Source of the DNA: Spirochaetales bacterium | Lineage (GTDB): Bacteria; Spirochaetota; Spirochaetia; Sphaerochaetales; Sphaerochaetaceae | Reading direction: 5' to 3' | DNA length: 57,753 bases | Assembly: GCA_012523305.1 (NCBI GenBank) | Contig: JAAYIV010000108.1 | Span: 1-57,753 of the forward strand | In this document: positions 44,749-53,770 of the stretch, in pieces | Layout of the letters: each line of letters opens with the position of its first letter | Position numbering within the stretch: the stretch's first letter is position 1 | Position numbers and translations under genes: made by a program | The notes under the pieces: generated by a model | The model's input: the letters and a program-made list of their open reading frames with translations, nothing else | Told to the model about the DNA's origin: nothing | Database searches by the model: none

Positions 44749-44800
44749 CGGGATGCGTGTATGCTTTTAAGTTGAGACTCCGCATTCCGCGGAGTTTTTT
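44720..44800 (+). promoter_or_regulatory. Classical transcription attenuator of the his operon
   Basis: Four segments can pair in alternation. Segment 1 (44722-44732, within the His codons) pairs with segment 2 (44751-44763) over 11 bp with two bulges. Segment 2 (GGATGCG, 44751-44757) also pairs with segment 3 (CGCATTCC, 44781-44788), with one bulge, as antiterminator. The 44777-44783 arm pairs with segment 4 (44789-44795) as terminator. A ribosome stalled at the His codons covers segment 1 and frees the antiterminator; one reaching the TGA masks segment 2 and lets the terminator form. Confidence 0.82.
44777..44800 (+). terminator. Intrinsic terminator in the his leader
   Basis: ACTCCGC (44777-44783), loop ATTCC, GCGGAGT (44789-44795), then a run of T to 44800. 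A 7-bp GC-rich stem, extendable by A-T and G-T pairs, with a T-tract: a textbook rho-independent terminator 19 bp upstream of hisG. Confidence 0.9.
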
Positions 44801-44818
44801 CGTATTCGGGGGAGTGCC

Positions 44819-45679
44819 ATGAAAGAGTTGTTACGGATCGCAATCCAAAAGAGCGGACGATTAAGCGAAAAATCATTGCAGATTATTAAATCGTGCGGCA
44901 TTCGATTTGGTTCTGATGCTCGTTTGCTTAAGGAAGAAGCAGAAAATTTTCCTATTGAATTTCTTTATCTGCGTGATGATGATATTCCTCGTTATGTATA
45001 CGATCAAGTTGCCGATGTGGGGATTGTCGGACGCAATGAACATGACGAGCAGAACCTTCCTCTCGAAATATTGCGAGATTTGGGCTTCGCCAAGTGTAGG
45101 CTCTCGATTGCAGTCCCTTCAGGTACTTTCTATGACGGATTGCCATCGCTTGACGGTAAACGGATCGCAACAAGTTATCCGAATATTTTATCAACTATTC
45201 TTAAGAAGGCCGCTGTAACGGCAAAAGTACTTGAATTATCTGGTTCAGTTGAAATTGCTCCGTCAATTGGAGTCGCCGATGCAATTTGCGACCTTGTCAG
45301 TACGGGAGCGACCTTGGCTAGCAATGGGTTGAAAGAGGTCGAAGAAATCTATAACTCATCAGCCGTGATGGTTGGCAGGAAAAACCTAGAAGGTGCTAAG
45401 CGGGCAATCCTTGACCGATTGCTTTTACGTATTGATGCGGTCATGAAGGCTGACGATTACAAATATGTCATGTTTAACCTTCCAAAAGAGCATGTCGGGG
45501 AGATTGCCAATATCGTCGGTGGCATGAAAAGTCCGACTGTGACCCCCTTGCTCGATGAACAATGGTGTGCGGTCCAGACCGTAGTCCACGAACAACAATT
45601 CTGGGATGTCCTCGAACAGTTGAAAGCTCTCGGCGCACAAGGGATTCTTGTGACAGCCATTGAGAAGATGGCAGATTAG
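44819..45679 (+). CDS. hisG: ATP phosphoribosyltransferase, long form
   Basis: 286 residues, the long HisG with its own C-terminal regulatory (ACT-like, HisG_C) domain (about 215-286, LPKEHVGEIANIVGGMKSPTVTPL). Catalyses the first, feedback-inhibited step, ATP plus PRPP. Signature segment SGSVEIAPSIGVADAICDLVSTGATLASNGLKEVE for PRPP binding. Since it is the long form it needs no HisZ. ATG behind GGGGGAG. First structural gene of the operon. Confidence 0.96.
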   Translation: MKELLRIAIQKSGRLSEKSLQIIKSCGIRFGSDARLLKEEAENFPIEFLYLRDDDIPRYVYDQVADVGIVGRNEHDEQNLPLEILRDLGFAKCRLSIAVPSGTFYDGLPSLDGKRIATSYPNILSTILKKAAVTAKVLELSGSVEIAPSIGVADAICDLVSTGATLASNGLKEVEEIYNSSAVMVGRKNLEGAKRAILDRLLLRIDAVMKADDYKYVMFNLPKEHVGEIANIVGGMKSPTVTPLLDEQWCAVQTVVHEQQFWDVLEQLKALGAQGILVTAIEKMAD

Positions 45680-45688
45680 GTGGACTAG

Positions 45689-47005
45689 ATGATACGTTTG
45701 ATTAATCCTGACATGAAACTTCTTACCCAATACTTTTCCCGAAAGAGCAGTGATGATCAAGCCATCCGTGAACAGGTGGTAAAGATTGTTGATACTGTTC
45801 GCCAGCAGCAAGACACAGCATTGCTGGAGTATGTACGCAGATTCGATCATGTCCAATTACCATCTCTTGAGGTGACTCAAGAAGAAATCGAACAAGCGTC
45901 TTCAATGATTGATCTTCCACTTCGAAGGGCGATCGATCAGGCAGCAGCAAACATCTTGAAGTTCCATCAGCAACAAAAATTCAATGAGCAACCAGTGGAA
46001 ACCGAACATGGAGTGTGTTGCTGGCGTAAACGTGTGCCGATACATAAAGTCGGACTATATGTCCCCGGGGGAACAGCTGTGCTATTTTCCACGGTGTTGA
46101 TGCTAGCCATACCGGCGATGGTTGCCCAATGTCCTTTTGTGGTACTTTGTACCCCTCCAAGGCGTGACGGGACAATCGATCCTGCTGTTTTGTATTGTGC
46201 TTCCAAAGCGAACGTATCCAAAATTTTTAAAGTCGGTGGAGCCCAAGCGATCGCGGCGATGGCATACGGTACGCAAACTATCCAAAAGGTTGATAAGATT
46301 TTTGGTCCTGGGAATCGTTATGTGACGATGGCAAAACAATTGGTGGCAAACGATGCGTGTGCGATAGACATGCCTGCCGGACCTTCGGAAGTGATGGTGT
46401 TGGCCGATACTTCATCACGTCCTGAATTTGTTGCTGCCGATCTGTTGAGTCAAGCAGAACATGGCAATGATAGCCAGTGTATCCTTGTGATAAAAGACGA
46501 AGATCTTGGTAAAGGCGAGTCGTTTGCCTTATCGGTTGAACGACACATTAAGCAACAGATAAAAGATCTGAATCGTATTGAGTTCATAGAACATTCATTG
46601 TCGCGATCGGTTGCCATCATTGTGAAGAGCACTGACAGGATGCTTGAGATTTCAGAGACCTATGCACCAGAACATCTGATTATCCAAACGACCGATGCGG
46701 AAACATTGGGCGAAAGAATTATCAACGCAGGATCTGTATTCATAGGACAGTGGTCTCCCGAATCTGTCGGGGACTATGCATCGGGAACCAATCATACATT
46801 ACCTACGGCCGGATGGGCTGTGTCGTATTCAGGTGTTTGTGTTGATAGCTTTACCAAAGCCGTCACATATCAGAGATTGACACCCGGTGGACTCAAGAAC
46901 CTTGGTCCGGCGGTTGTCACAATGGCCAACGCCGAGTCATTGGAAGCGCATGCAAATGCTGTTAAGATAAGGTTGACAGAACTCGTAAAGAAGGAGTCCA
47001 TATGA
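45689..47005 (+). CDS. hisD: Histidinol dehydrogenase
   Basis: 438 residues. Oxidises histidinol to histidine in two NAD-dependent steps. Zinc ligands in SQAEHGNDSQ, the catalytic Glu-His in TYAPEHLI, Asp in SVGDYASGTNH and a late His in SLEAHANAVKIR. NAD-binding and family motif VGLYVPGGTAV present. It starts 9 bp after hisG and shares ATGA with hisC. Confidence 0.96.
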   Translation: MIRLINPDMKLLTQYFSRKSSDDQAIREQVVKIVDTVRQQQDTALLEYVRRFDHVQLPSLEVTQEEIEQASSMIDLPLRRAIDQAAANILKFHQQQKFNEQPVETEHGVCCWRKRVPIHKVGLYVPGGTAVLFSTVLMLAIPAMVAQCPFVVLCTPPRRDGTIDPAVLYCASKANVSKIFKVGGAQAIAAMAYGTQTIQKVDKIFGPGNRYVTMAKQLVANDACAIDMPAGPSEVMVLADTSSRPEFVAADLLSQAEHGNDSQCILVIKDEDLGKGESFALSVERHIKQQIKDLNRIEFIEHSLSRSVAIIVKSTDRMLEISETYAPEHLIIQTTDAETLGERIINAGSVFIGQWSPESVGDYASGTNHTLPTAGWAVSYSGVCVDSFTKAVTYQRLTPGGLKNLGPAVVTMANAESLEAHANAVKIRLTELVKKESI

Positions 47006-48087
47006 AATATTCGATACAACAGCTAATGAGGAATGAAATCCGAACACTTGTCCCTTATTCTTCTGCTCGGAGTGAATTCTCAGGACATGCGAGAATATTT
47101 CTCGATGCCAATGAAAATTGGTTTGATGCTTCGGATGGGAAGCTCTACAACCGTTATCCCGATCCGCTTCAACTCGAATTGAAAGCAAAAATCGAACGTG
47201 TGATGAATCTCCCTGCGGACAAGATGGTGTTAGGCAATGGGAGTGATGAGATGATCGATTTATTATTCAGGGTATTCTGTACTCCAGGAAAAGACAAAGT
47301 AATGGTGCTCCCCCCTACGTATGGGGCTTATAAGGTGTTTGCCGATATAAATGCAATTGAAGTTTCTTACTGTCAGTTGAACGATGATTTTTCCATTAAT
47401 TTCATGCGATTGGAAACGATATGCAAATTTATCAACTCGGGGACTCCCGAAGCCGGCATGCACAAATTGATTTTTATCTGTTCACCGAATAATCCATCGG
47501 GGACTATCATACCTCTTGAAGCAATCGAACGGATTGCGTCACATTTCGCTGGAATTGTTGTTGTCGATGAGGCTTATTATGATTTCTCCGATGGATCAAC
47601 AGCTATCTCGTTATTGGATACATACCCTAATCTTGTTGTACTAAGAACCTTCAGCAAAGCCTGGGCGATGGCGGGAGCAAGGGTGGGAATGGCTTTTGCC
47701 AGTCATGCCATCGTCGCGGCGATGAATAAGGTGAAGTATCCTTACAATCTCAGCGTGTTGGCTCAGAAAGCGACACTGGAAGTACTTGATAAGACAGATG
47801 AAATTTACCGAACCATCCGGCTCACGATTGAAGAACGTGAGAAAATGACAATCGCTTTGAAAGGTTTTGATTTTGTTGAAGAGGTGTTTCCAAGTTCAGC
47901 AAACTTTCTTCTGGTCAGGGTCGTTGATCCTGATGGGTTATGTACATATCTTAAGAATCATCAAATCATCATCAGAAACCGATCGACAGTCAGAGGGTGT
48001 TACGGATGTGTTCGCATAACCATAGGTAGCCCCGATGAAAATGCCGAACTCTTGAAAGCCTTGAGACAGTGGGAGCGTGAGGTATGA
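47002..48087 (+). CDS. hisC: Histidinol-phosphate aminotransferase
   Basis: 361 residues, fold-type I PLP enzyme. Transfers an amino group from glutamate to imidazole acetol-phosphate. The PLP lysine is K219 in RTFSKAWAMAGARVG; DANEN at 35-39 (substrate) and SPNNPSG at 161-167 are present. ATGA overlap with hisD and again with hisB: tightly coupled. Confidence 0.95.
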   Translation: MKYSIQQLMRNEIRTLVPYSSARSEFSGHARIFLDANENWFDASDGKLYNRYPDPLQLELKAKIERVMNLPADKMVLGNGSDEMIDLLFRVFCTPGKDKVMVLPPTYGAYKVFADINAIEVSYCQLNDDFSINFMRLETICKFINSGTPEAGMHKLIFICSPNNPSGTIIPLEAIERIASHFAGIVVVDEAYYDFSDGSTAISLLDTYPNLVVLRTFSKAWAMAGARVGMAFASHAIVAAMNKVKYPYNLSVLAQKATLEVLDKTDEIYRTIRLTIEEREKMTIALKGFDFVEEVFPSSANFLLVRVVDPDGLCTYLKNHQIIIRNRSTVRGCYGCVRITIGSPDENAELLKALRQWEREV

Positions 48088-49133
48088 GAGCATGCCAGCC
48101 ATTATTATTCATAGATTTGTATGGTGCGCTATTAGCGGATGAAATGTTGACCTCCGGATATCCCGTGTTACGAAAAAATGTGATTTCTTCACTCGGGCAG
48201 ATCCGAACAACCGGTATCTATCATTTTGTGCTTTTTGGCACGCCAGCGAAAACAGGTCAGGAAACACTGGCTCAAGACGTACTTCGTTTACTGACAGGAG
48301 AATCTATCGCTTTCGAATATAATATGGTCGGAATGGATCAAGAAATCATCGCAGCTCACTTTGGAACCGGATGTTGGGATTTACAACATTCGCTTGTCGT
48401 CGGGGATGTTACTCTTCATTCCCGATTGGCAACTCTTTTACATTGTCGAATGATTTCATTTGGACAGACACATTCTGAAAAAATTATTGCTAACGTGGAA
48501 GATTGGGACGCTCTGTCGAGATTATTAGTACCGGATCAATCGAACCGGATCAGCCGACGAGCTTCCAAACAGCGTAAAACAGGAGAAACTGAAATCCAAT
48601 GCGTTGTTGAACTACATGGCACGGGGCAGGCCATTATAACGACAGGTCTTCCTTTTTTTGACCATATGCTTTTTCAAGTTTTCAAGCATGGCTTGTTTGA
48701 TGGGGAAATTCGGGCACATGGAGATTTGGATGTCGATGAACATCATACAGTCGAAGATATAGCTATCACATTAGGATCCGTGATCGCAGAAGCATTGCAT
48801 GATAAGCGGGGAATCAACCGCTATGGATTTTCGTTACTTCCGATGGATGATTGCTTAGCAGAAGTAGCTATCGATTTCGGCGGGAGACCATGGTTTGTGT
48901 GGGATGTGAAATTTTCCCGTGAAACGATCGGGACGTTTCCTGTCGAATTATTTTTTCATTTTTTTAAATCGTTTAGCGATGAGGCAAAATGCAATTTGCA
49001 TATGAAGGTGAATGACGGCAATGCCCATCACCAGGCGGAGGCTTTGTTCAAGGCCTTTGGCCGTGCTTTACGGCAAGCGGTATTCAAGCATCAATGGGAT
49101 TCTAGCCTGCCTTCAACAAAGGGAGTGCTTTAA
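48084..49133 (+). CDS. hisB: HisB: imidazoleglycerol-phosphate dehydratase with decayed HAD phosphatase domain
   Basis: 349 residues, the size of enteric bifunctional HisB. The C-terminal dehydratase (about 170-349) keeps its metal-binding repeats (FFDHMLFQ, DEHHTVED, HHQAEALFKAFGRALRQA). The N-terminal HAD half (1-165) is degenerate. DxDGT becomes D11-L-Y13-G-A, the motif II Thr-Asn is Phe-Gly (VLFGTP), the zinc-loop Cys/His cluster is absent, and GDRATD is GDVTLH. Histidinol-phosphate phosphatase activity is therefore doubtful. Overlaps hisC by 4 bp and hisH by 1. Confidence 0.92.
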   Translation: MRACQPLLFIDLYGALLADEMLTSGYPVLRKNVISSLGQIRTTGIYHFVLFGTPAKTGQETLAQDVLRLLTGESIAFEYNMVGMDQEIIAAHFGTGCWDLQHSLVVGDVTLHSRLATLLHCRMISFGQTHSEKIIANVEDWDALSRLLVPDQSNRISRRASKQRKTGETEIQCVVELHGTGQAIITTGLPFFDHMLFQVFKHGLFDGEIRAHGDLDVDEHHTVEDIAITLGSVIAEALHDKRGINRYGFSLLPMDDCLAEVAIDFGGRPWFVWDVKFSRETIGTFPVELFFHFFKSFSDEAKCNLHMKVNDGNAHHQAEALFKAFGRALRQAVFKHQWDSSLPSTKGVL

Positions 49134-49744
49134 TGCATCGTTCTGTGGCGATCGTTCGTTATAATGCGGGGAACACCCGCTCTGTTCTCTGCGCGTTACA
49201 TAGATTAGGCTATGATGGAATCGTCACAGATGATCCTGTCCGGCTTGCCAAGGCTTCGAGAGTGATATTCCCGGGAGTGGGGGAAGCTTCCTCTGCCATG
49301 AAGCATATCATAGGCAATCGGCTATCTGATACGATTGCCACATTGAGACAACCATTCTTGGGAATCTGTCTCGGGATGCAGCTGATGTGTAGTCATAGCG
49401 AAGAGCAAGATACGCAATGCCTTGGGATATTCGATACTCATGTGAAGAAGTTTCCGAAGGGGTACATGAAAATCCCGCATATGGGATGGAACACCCTTTC
49501 AAGCAATTCATTACCGATATCTGCTGATCAGACACTATTGCCCTGGTGTTATTTCGTCCATAGTTTCTATGTGCCCTTGTGTGATCAGACAATCGCTGCA
49601 TGCGACTATGGCAACATTGCATTCAGTGCAGCTTTGGGAAAGAATAACTATTTCGGACTTCAATTTCATCCTGAGAAAAGCGGACAGTACGGAACGTTAC
49701 TGCTACGAAGTTTTATTGAAGAAGATTGGATGGGGAGATACTGA
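49133..49744 (+). CDS. hisH: Imidazole glycerol phosphate synthase, glutaminase subunit
   Basis: 203 residues, class I glutamine amidotransferase. The nucleophile Cys is in LGICLGMQLM, and the His-Glu partners are in QFHPEKSG. Supplies ammonia to HisF. Starts at TAATG with hisB and ends TGATG with hisA. Confidence 0.95.
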   Translation: MHRSVAIVRYNAGNTRSVLCALHRLGYDGIVTDDPVRLAKASRVIFPGVGEASSAMKHIIGNRLSDTIATLRQPFLGICLGMQLMCSHSEEQDTQCLGIFDTHVKKFPKGYMKIPHMGWNTLSSNSLPISADQTLLPWCYFVHSFYVPLCDQTIAACDYGNIAFSAALGKNNYFGLQFHPEKSGQYGTLLLRSFIEEDWMGRY

Positions 49745-50484
49745 TGGAAGTAATACCGGCAATCGATATCATTGGAGGAAAATGTGTACGTTTGCGTCAA
49801 GGAGATTTCAATGCCGCTCACGTTTATGACGATGACCCGGTGGTGGCGGCGAAGAAGTTTGAAACTGCGGGGCTCAGAAGATTACATGTCGTGGACTTAG
49901 ATGGGGCAAAGGCAGGCCATCCGATCAATCTTCGAATCATCGAGCAGATTGCCAGACAAACCGACTTGATCTTGGATGTCGGCGGAGGATTGAAATCGGG
50001 TGCAAATTATTCGGATATATTCAATGCCGGTGCAGCCATGGCAACTGTCGGAACGCTTGCGGCAACGAACCGAGAGTTAACTTGTGCTTTGTTACGCCAG
50101 TGGGGACCGACTCGCTTGATATTGGGAGCTGATAGCCGAGATGGTTTTGTTTCAGTATCAGGGTGGCGAGAAACGACAGCACTTTCAACAATCGATTATG
50201 TATGCAACTATCTCTGTGAAGGGTTTACTACGGTTATATGCACGGATATTGCAAAAGATGGCATGTTACAGGGGCCATCGCTCGAATTATATGAAATGAT
50301 GATAGCAAAGGCCTCATCGTATGGTCTTAAGATTAATCTTATCGCCAGTGGGGGTGTTGCTTCAATCGAAGACTTGGATCGGTTGAACACCATCGGATGT
50401 TCCGGAGCAATCATAGGCAAAGCGCTCCATGATAACCTCGTGGATGCTGCATCATTAGCTCAATGGGAGAACAAGCAATGTTAG
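49744..50484 (+). CDS. hisA: ProFAR isomerase
   Basis: 246 residues, TIM barrel. Catalytic Asp in [15 protein letters not shown] and in [10 protein letters not shown]. Converts ProFAR to PRFAR. The ATG at 49744 overlaps the hisH TGA; the end overlaps hisF by 7 bp. Confidence 0.95.
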   Translation: MEVIPAIDIIGGKCVRLRQGDFNAAHVYDDDPVVAAKKFETAGLRRLHVVDLDGAKAGHPINLRIIEQIARQTDLILDVGGGLKSGANYSDIFNAGAAMATVGTLAATNRELTCALLRQWGPTRLILGADSRDGFVSVSGWRETTALSTIDYVCNYLCEGFTTVICTDIAKDGMLQGPSLELYEMMIAKASSYGLKINLIASGGVASIEDLDRLNTIGCSGAIIGKALHDNLVDAASLAQWENKQC

Positions 50485-51248
50485 CCAAACGAATAATTCC
50501 ATGTTTGGATGTACGCGACGGACGAACTGTCAAAGGAGTGAATTTCGTCAATTTACGAGATGCCGGGGATGCTGTTGAGTTGGCTTCCCTCTATGCTTCT
50601 CAAGGAGCTGACGAACTCACTTTTCTTGATATCACGGCAACCGTTGAAGAGCGTAAAACCTTTACGGCCTTAGTACGCCGGATAGCCGATGTTATCGATA
50701 TCCCGTTCACTGTCGGAGGAGGAATCAAGACAGTATCTGATGTTGGTGTTTTATTAGAATCTGGTGCTGACAAGATTTCAATAAACAGTGCTGCGGTTCG
50801 TGATCCTTCACTCATAGACACGCTATCGAAAGAATTTGGATCTCAGTGTGTCGTTTGTGCAATCGATGTACGCGAAACCTCAGATTCACCGTTCCGTTGG
50901 GAAGTGTATGTAAATGGAGGGCGCTTGGCCACAGGTCTTGACGCAATCTCCTGGGGAAAAGAAGTCGCAGATCGAGGTGCGGGAGAAATCTTATTGACCA
51001 GTATGGATCATGATGGGACAAAACAAGGTTTTGCGATTGAGCTAACCAATACGTTTTCCAATCAATTGGATATTCCGATTATTGCTTCGGGTGGCGCAGG
51101 GACAATGGAACATTTTGCTGAAATATTGATAAAGGGTGCCGCTGACGCAGCTTTGGCAGCCTCCTTATTTCATTTTCATGAAATCGATATACCTGATTTG
51201 AAGATTTTTTTACAAAAACGTGGTATACCTATACGCCTGACAAATTAG
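50478..51248 (+). CDS. hisF: Imidazole glycerol phosphate synthase, cyclase subunit
   Basis: 256 residues, TIM barrel homologous to HisA. Catalytic Asp in [18 protein letters not shown] and in VVCAIDVRE. Uses ammonia from HisH to form IGP and AICAR. The start [12 protein letters not shown] is set by homology. Confidence 0.96.
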   Translation: MLAKRIIPCLDVRDGRTVKGVNFVNLRDAGDAVELASLYASQGADELTFLDITATVEERKTFTALVRRIADVIDIPFTVGGGIKTVSDVGVLLESGADKISINSAAVRDPSLIDTLSKEFGSQCVVCAIDVRETSDSPFRWEVYVNGGRLATGLDAISWGKEVADRGAGEILLTSMDHDGTKQGFAIELTNTFSNQLDIPIIASGGAGTMEHFAEILIKGAADAALAASLFHFHEIDIPDLKIFLQKRGIPIRLTN

Positions 51249-51260
51249 TGGAGGGGTGGA

Positions 51261-51875
51261 ATGCAATTGCAGGTTGATTTCCAGAAGGGCAAGGGTTTGG
51301 TCCCCGCAATCGTTCAGGATGCGGTGACAAATCGTGTGTTGATGTTGGGGTATATGAACGAAGAAGCCTTGCGAACCACTGAAGAACGTGGGTTGGTAAC
51401 GTTCTATTCTCGTTCAAGACAACGGATATGGACCAAAGGGGAGACAAGCGGGAATTATCTTACCGTACGTCACATCATGGTTGATTGTGATAATGACACA
51501 CTTTTGATCAAGGCGGTACCTTCGGGTCCCGTCTGTCATTTAGGTCATGATACATGTTTTAATGAAGAAAACGATCCTGAATTAATAACCACAGGAGAAT
51601 TTTTACTCTACCTTGAACAGATAATCCACGACAGACGTGAACATCCGATTGAAGGATCTTATACGAATCATCTGTTCTCAAGAGGTATCAATAAGATTGC
51701 TCAAAAAGTCGGGGAAGAAGCGGTCGAGCTTATCATAGAAGCCAAGGATGAAAATAAAAATTTATTCTTGGGAGAAGCTGCCGATCTGGTCTATCATATG
51801 CTTGTCCTTCTTGCTTACAAAAACATCAAGTTTTCAGAAGTAATCGATGTGCTAAAAGGTCGGCATTCTCGGTAA
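51261..51875 (+). CDS. hisI: Bifunctional PRA-CH / PRA-PH
   Basis: 204 residues, fused HisI (1-110) and HisE (115-204). The cyclohydrolase half has the zinc and magnesium ligands in DCDNDTLLIKAVPSGPVCHLGHDTC. The pyrophosphohydrolase half has KVGEEAVELIIEAK. Carries out steps 2 and 3. ATG behind GGAGGGG. Last his gene in the same order as the enteric operon. Confidence 0.95.
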   Translation: MQLQVDFQKGKGLVPAIVQDAVTNRVLMLGYMNEEALRTTEERGLVTFYSRSRQRIWTKGETSGNYLTVRHIMVDCDNDTLLIKAVPSGPVCHLGHDTCFNEENDPELITTGEFLLYLEQIIHDRREHPIEGSYTNHLFSRGINKIAQKVGEEAVELIIEAKDENKNLFLGEAADLVYHMLVLLAYKNIKFSEVIDVLKGRHSR

Positions 51876-51907
51876 TCCCACAACAATGCGGGTAATAGTA
51901 CCGAGAA
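51866..51907 (+). repeat. Stem-loop at the hisI 3' end
   Basis: TTCTCGGTA (51866-51874) and TACCGAGAA (51899-51907) are exact reverse complements, and a CCC/GGG pair nests inside. It covers the hisI stop and runs into the ribosome site (51906-51911) of the transporter gene. There is no T-run, so this is probably an mRNA-protecting or translation-limiting element, not a strong terminator. Confidence 0.5.
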
Positions 51908-51920
51908 AGGAATGATGTCT

Positions 51921-52805
51921 ATGGCAGGCAATAAAACACCCGCTAAGAGAGGTGTGAGAGCATCTCTGATCTCTATTGTCGCGTCTTTGATTCTTGCTGG
52001 GATAAAACTGACAACCGGTCTGATTGGAAAGTCACACGCGATGGTTTCCGATGCGGCGAATTCCATATCGGATCTCATCACGTACACCGTGGTGATGACC
52101 GGCGTCGCAATATCAGAAAGAAAAGCCGACTCCAATCACCAGTACGGGCATGAAAAAGTTGAGAGTATAGTTGCGGTGATGTTGGCATTGGCAATATTCG
52201 CCACCGGGACAGCCATCGGGTACAAGGGTGTCAGACTCATCATGAATCCAGAGCTTATCGTTGTTCCCTCACTCCTTCCGATGTTCGGAGCAATGGTATC
52301 AATCATTGTCAAATCAGGATTATTTATCTATGTCAGGAAAGTCGCGAAGAAGACTAATCTCAGTTCATTAAAAGCATTGTCGATCGATCATCTCACCGAT
52401 GTGTTCGCGTCATTAGGTGCCCTAATCGGTATTGGCGGAGCCAGGTTGGGAGTCCCTGTACTGGATGCGGTGGCTTCAATTATCATATCACTTTTAATCA
52501 TCAAATCCTCTATCGACATTTTCAGGAATTCAGCGAATATCTTACTCGACATTTCAGTTGATGACAAAACGGTCAGCGAGTTGAAGGCTTCAATTCTCAT
52601 GAATCCGCAGGTGCAAAAAATTGATATTCTGAGAACTCGGAGTACAGGTCCGGGATTCTTCGTTGAAGTGGAAATATGTTGTGCAAAAACCCTTACGCTC
52701 GAACAAGCACATGCGATAGCACAAGATGTTCATGATAGGATTGAACGAGATTTCCCAAGAGTAAAGCATGTGATGGTCCATACCAATCCGTGTGATATCA
52801 AATAG
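51921..52805 (+). CDS. Cation diffusion facilitator family transporter
   Basis: 294 residues from ATG 51921 (9 nt from AAAGGA; earlier ATGs at 51912 and 51915 are too close). Six helices, with the metal-site motif HAMVSDAANSISDL in TM2 and DHLTDVFASLG in TM5, then a C-terminal cytoplasmic domain (SVDDKTVSELKASILMNP...). Exports zinc, iron or manganese in exchange for protons. Follows the his operon and may be read through from it; HisD and HisB/HisI are metal enzymes, but a link is only a guess. Confidence 0.9.
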   Translation: MAGNKTPAKRGVRASLISIVASLILAGIKLTTGLIGKSHAMVSDAANSISDLITYTVVMTGVAISERKADSNHQYGHEKVESIVAVMLALAIFATGTAIGYKGVRLIMNPELIVVPSLLPMFGAMVSIIVKSGLFIYVRKVAKKTNLSSLKALSIDHLTDVFASLGALIGIGGARLGVPVLDAVASIIISLLIIKSSIDIFRNSANILLDISVDDKTVSELKASILMNPQVQKIDILRTRSTGPGFFVEVEICCAKTLTLEQAHAIAQDVHDRIERDFPRVKHVMVHTNPCDIK

Positions 52806-52822
52806 GAATGATAATTATTTAA

Positions 52823-53758
52823 TTACAGCCTTCCCATTTCGATACTCTTTTCCCATAGCTTCTCTGCGACACCTACGTCGAGGGCATGAGGTGCGGGGGT
52901 CTCTTCAGTGGTGAAATTGTAAAACTTCCCGCTGACATGTTCCATTTCATCCGAGACTCCGAGATAGTAGAGGGCTTGTGCTGAAAGTATCGGAGATCTG
53001 GCAGAGGGATTGATGATCAGATGCTTGAAGAATTTATAGATATTTCCGTTGTTTTCTCCCATGTTTGTCTTTACATCGCCAGGGTGCATAGCGTTGATTG
53101 TCACTTTGCTTCCTTGGAAATAGCTGGAAAATTGAATCATGGAAAGTAATTGTGCTGTTTTTGCCGAACCATATCCTTTCAGTCCAGTATATCGCTGACG
53201 TTCCCAGCGTAGGTCATCGATTTTCAATCCCGCCATAGCAAACCTATGCCCTTCCGAATTCACGTAGATGATTCGCACTGTTTTTTGGTTTCTCAATTTT
53301 TCTTTCAGGCGATAGTTGATGATAAACGATGCAAGGTAGTTTACTTGGAACACTTCTTCAATATCGTCATCGGTAAACTTTTTTTTCGTATTGTACACTC
53401 CGGCGTTATGAATAAGAACATCAATATCTGTTTCAAGATGTGACAGCATATCTGAAGCGGCATGAATCTGGTCAAGGTGTACGAAATCGGCAATAAAATA
53501 ATCGCATTGTACGTTGTAGTCTCGTGTGATCTCCTGTTTGAATTGTTCAGATTTTTTTATATTTCGGTTAATCATCAATAGCTTAGCACCATGAGAGGCA
53601 AATAGCCTTGCTGTCTCATAACCGATGCCTGAAGTAGCCCCAGTGATCACTACCAGATGTCCTCGGAAGTCTTTATGCTCTTCTTTTGGTGTGGATTTGT
53701 TATTCTTCAGCATCGCTTGGATATTTGACCATGTGTATTGCTTCAGGTATGGGTTCAT
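52823..53758 (-). CDS. Short-chain dehydrogenase/reductase (retinol dehydrogenase-like)
   Basis: 311 residues. Rossmann motif TGATSGIG (39-46), NAG in LIHNAGVYN, catalytic Ser in YVNSEGH and YxxxK in YGSAK. The 38-residue N-terminal lead with KQYTWSNIQAM is a feature of the RDH/WWOX-like branch, which reduces or oxidises lipid or polyketide substrates. Substrate unknown. Just downstream of an NTF2-like gene with 12 bp between them, probably an operon. Confidence 0.88.
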   Translation of the reverse strand: MNPYLKQYTWSNIQAMLKNNKSTPKEEHKDFRGHLVVITGATSGIGYETARLFASHGAKLLMINRNIKKSEQFKQEITRDYNVQCDYFIADFVHLDQIHAASDMLSHLETDIDVLIHNAGVYNTKKKFTDDDIEEVFQVNYLASFIINYRLKEKLRNQKTVRIIYVNSEGHRFAMAGLKIDDLRWERQRYTGLKGYGSAKTAQLLSMIQFSSYFQGSKVTINAMHPGDVKTNMGENNGNIYKFFKHLIINPSARSPILSAQALYYLGVSDEMEHVSGKFYNFTTEETPAPHALDVGVAEKLWEKSIEMGRL

Positions 53759-53770
53759 TTCAGTATCCTT

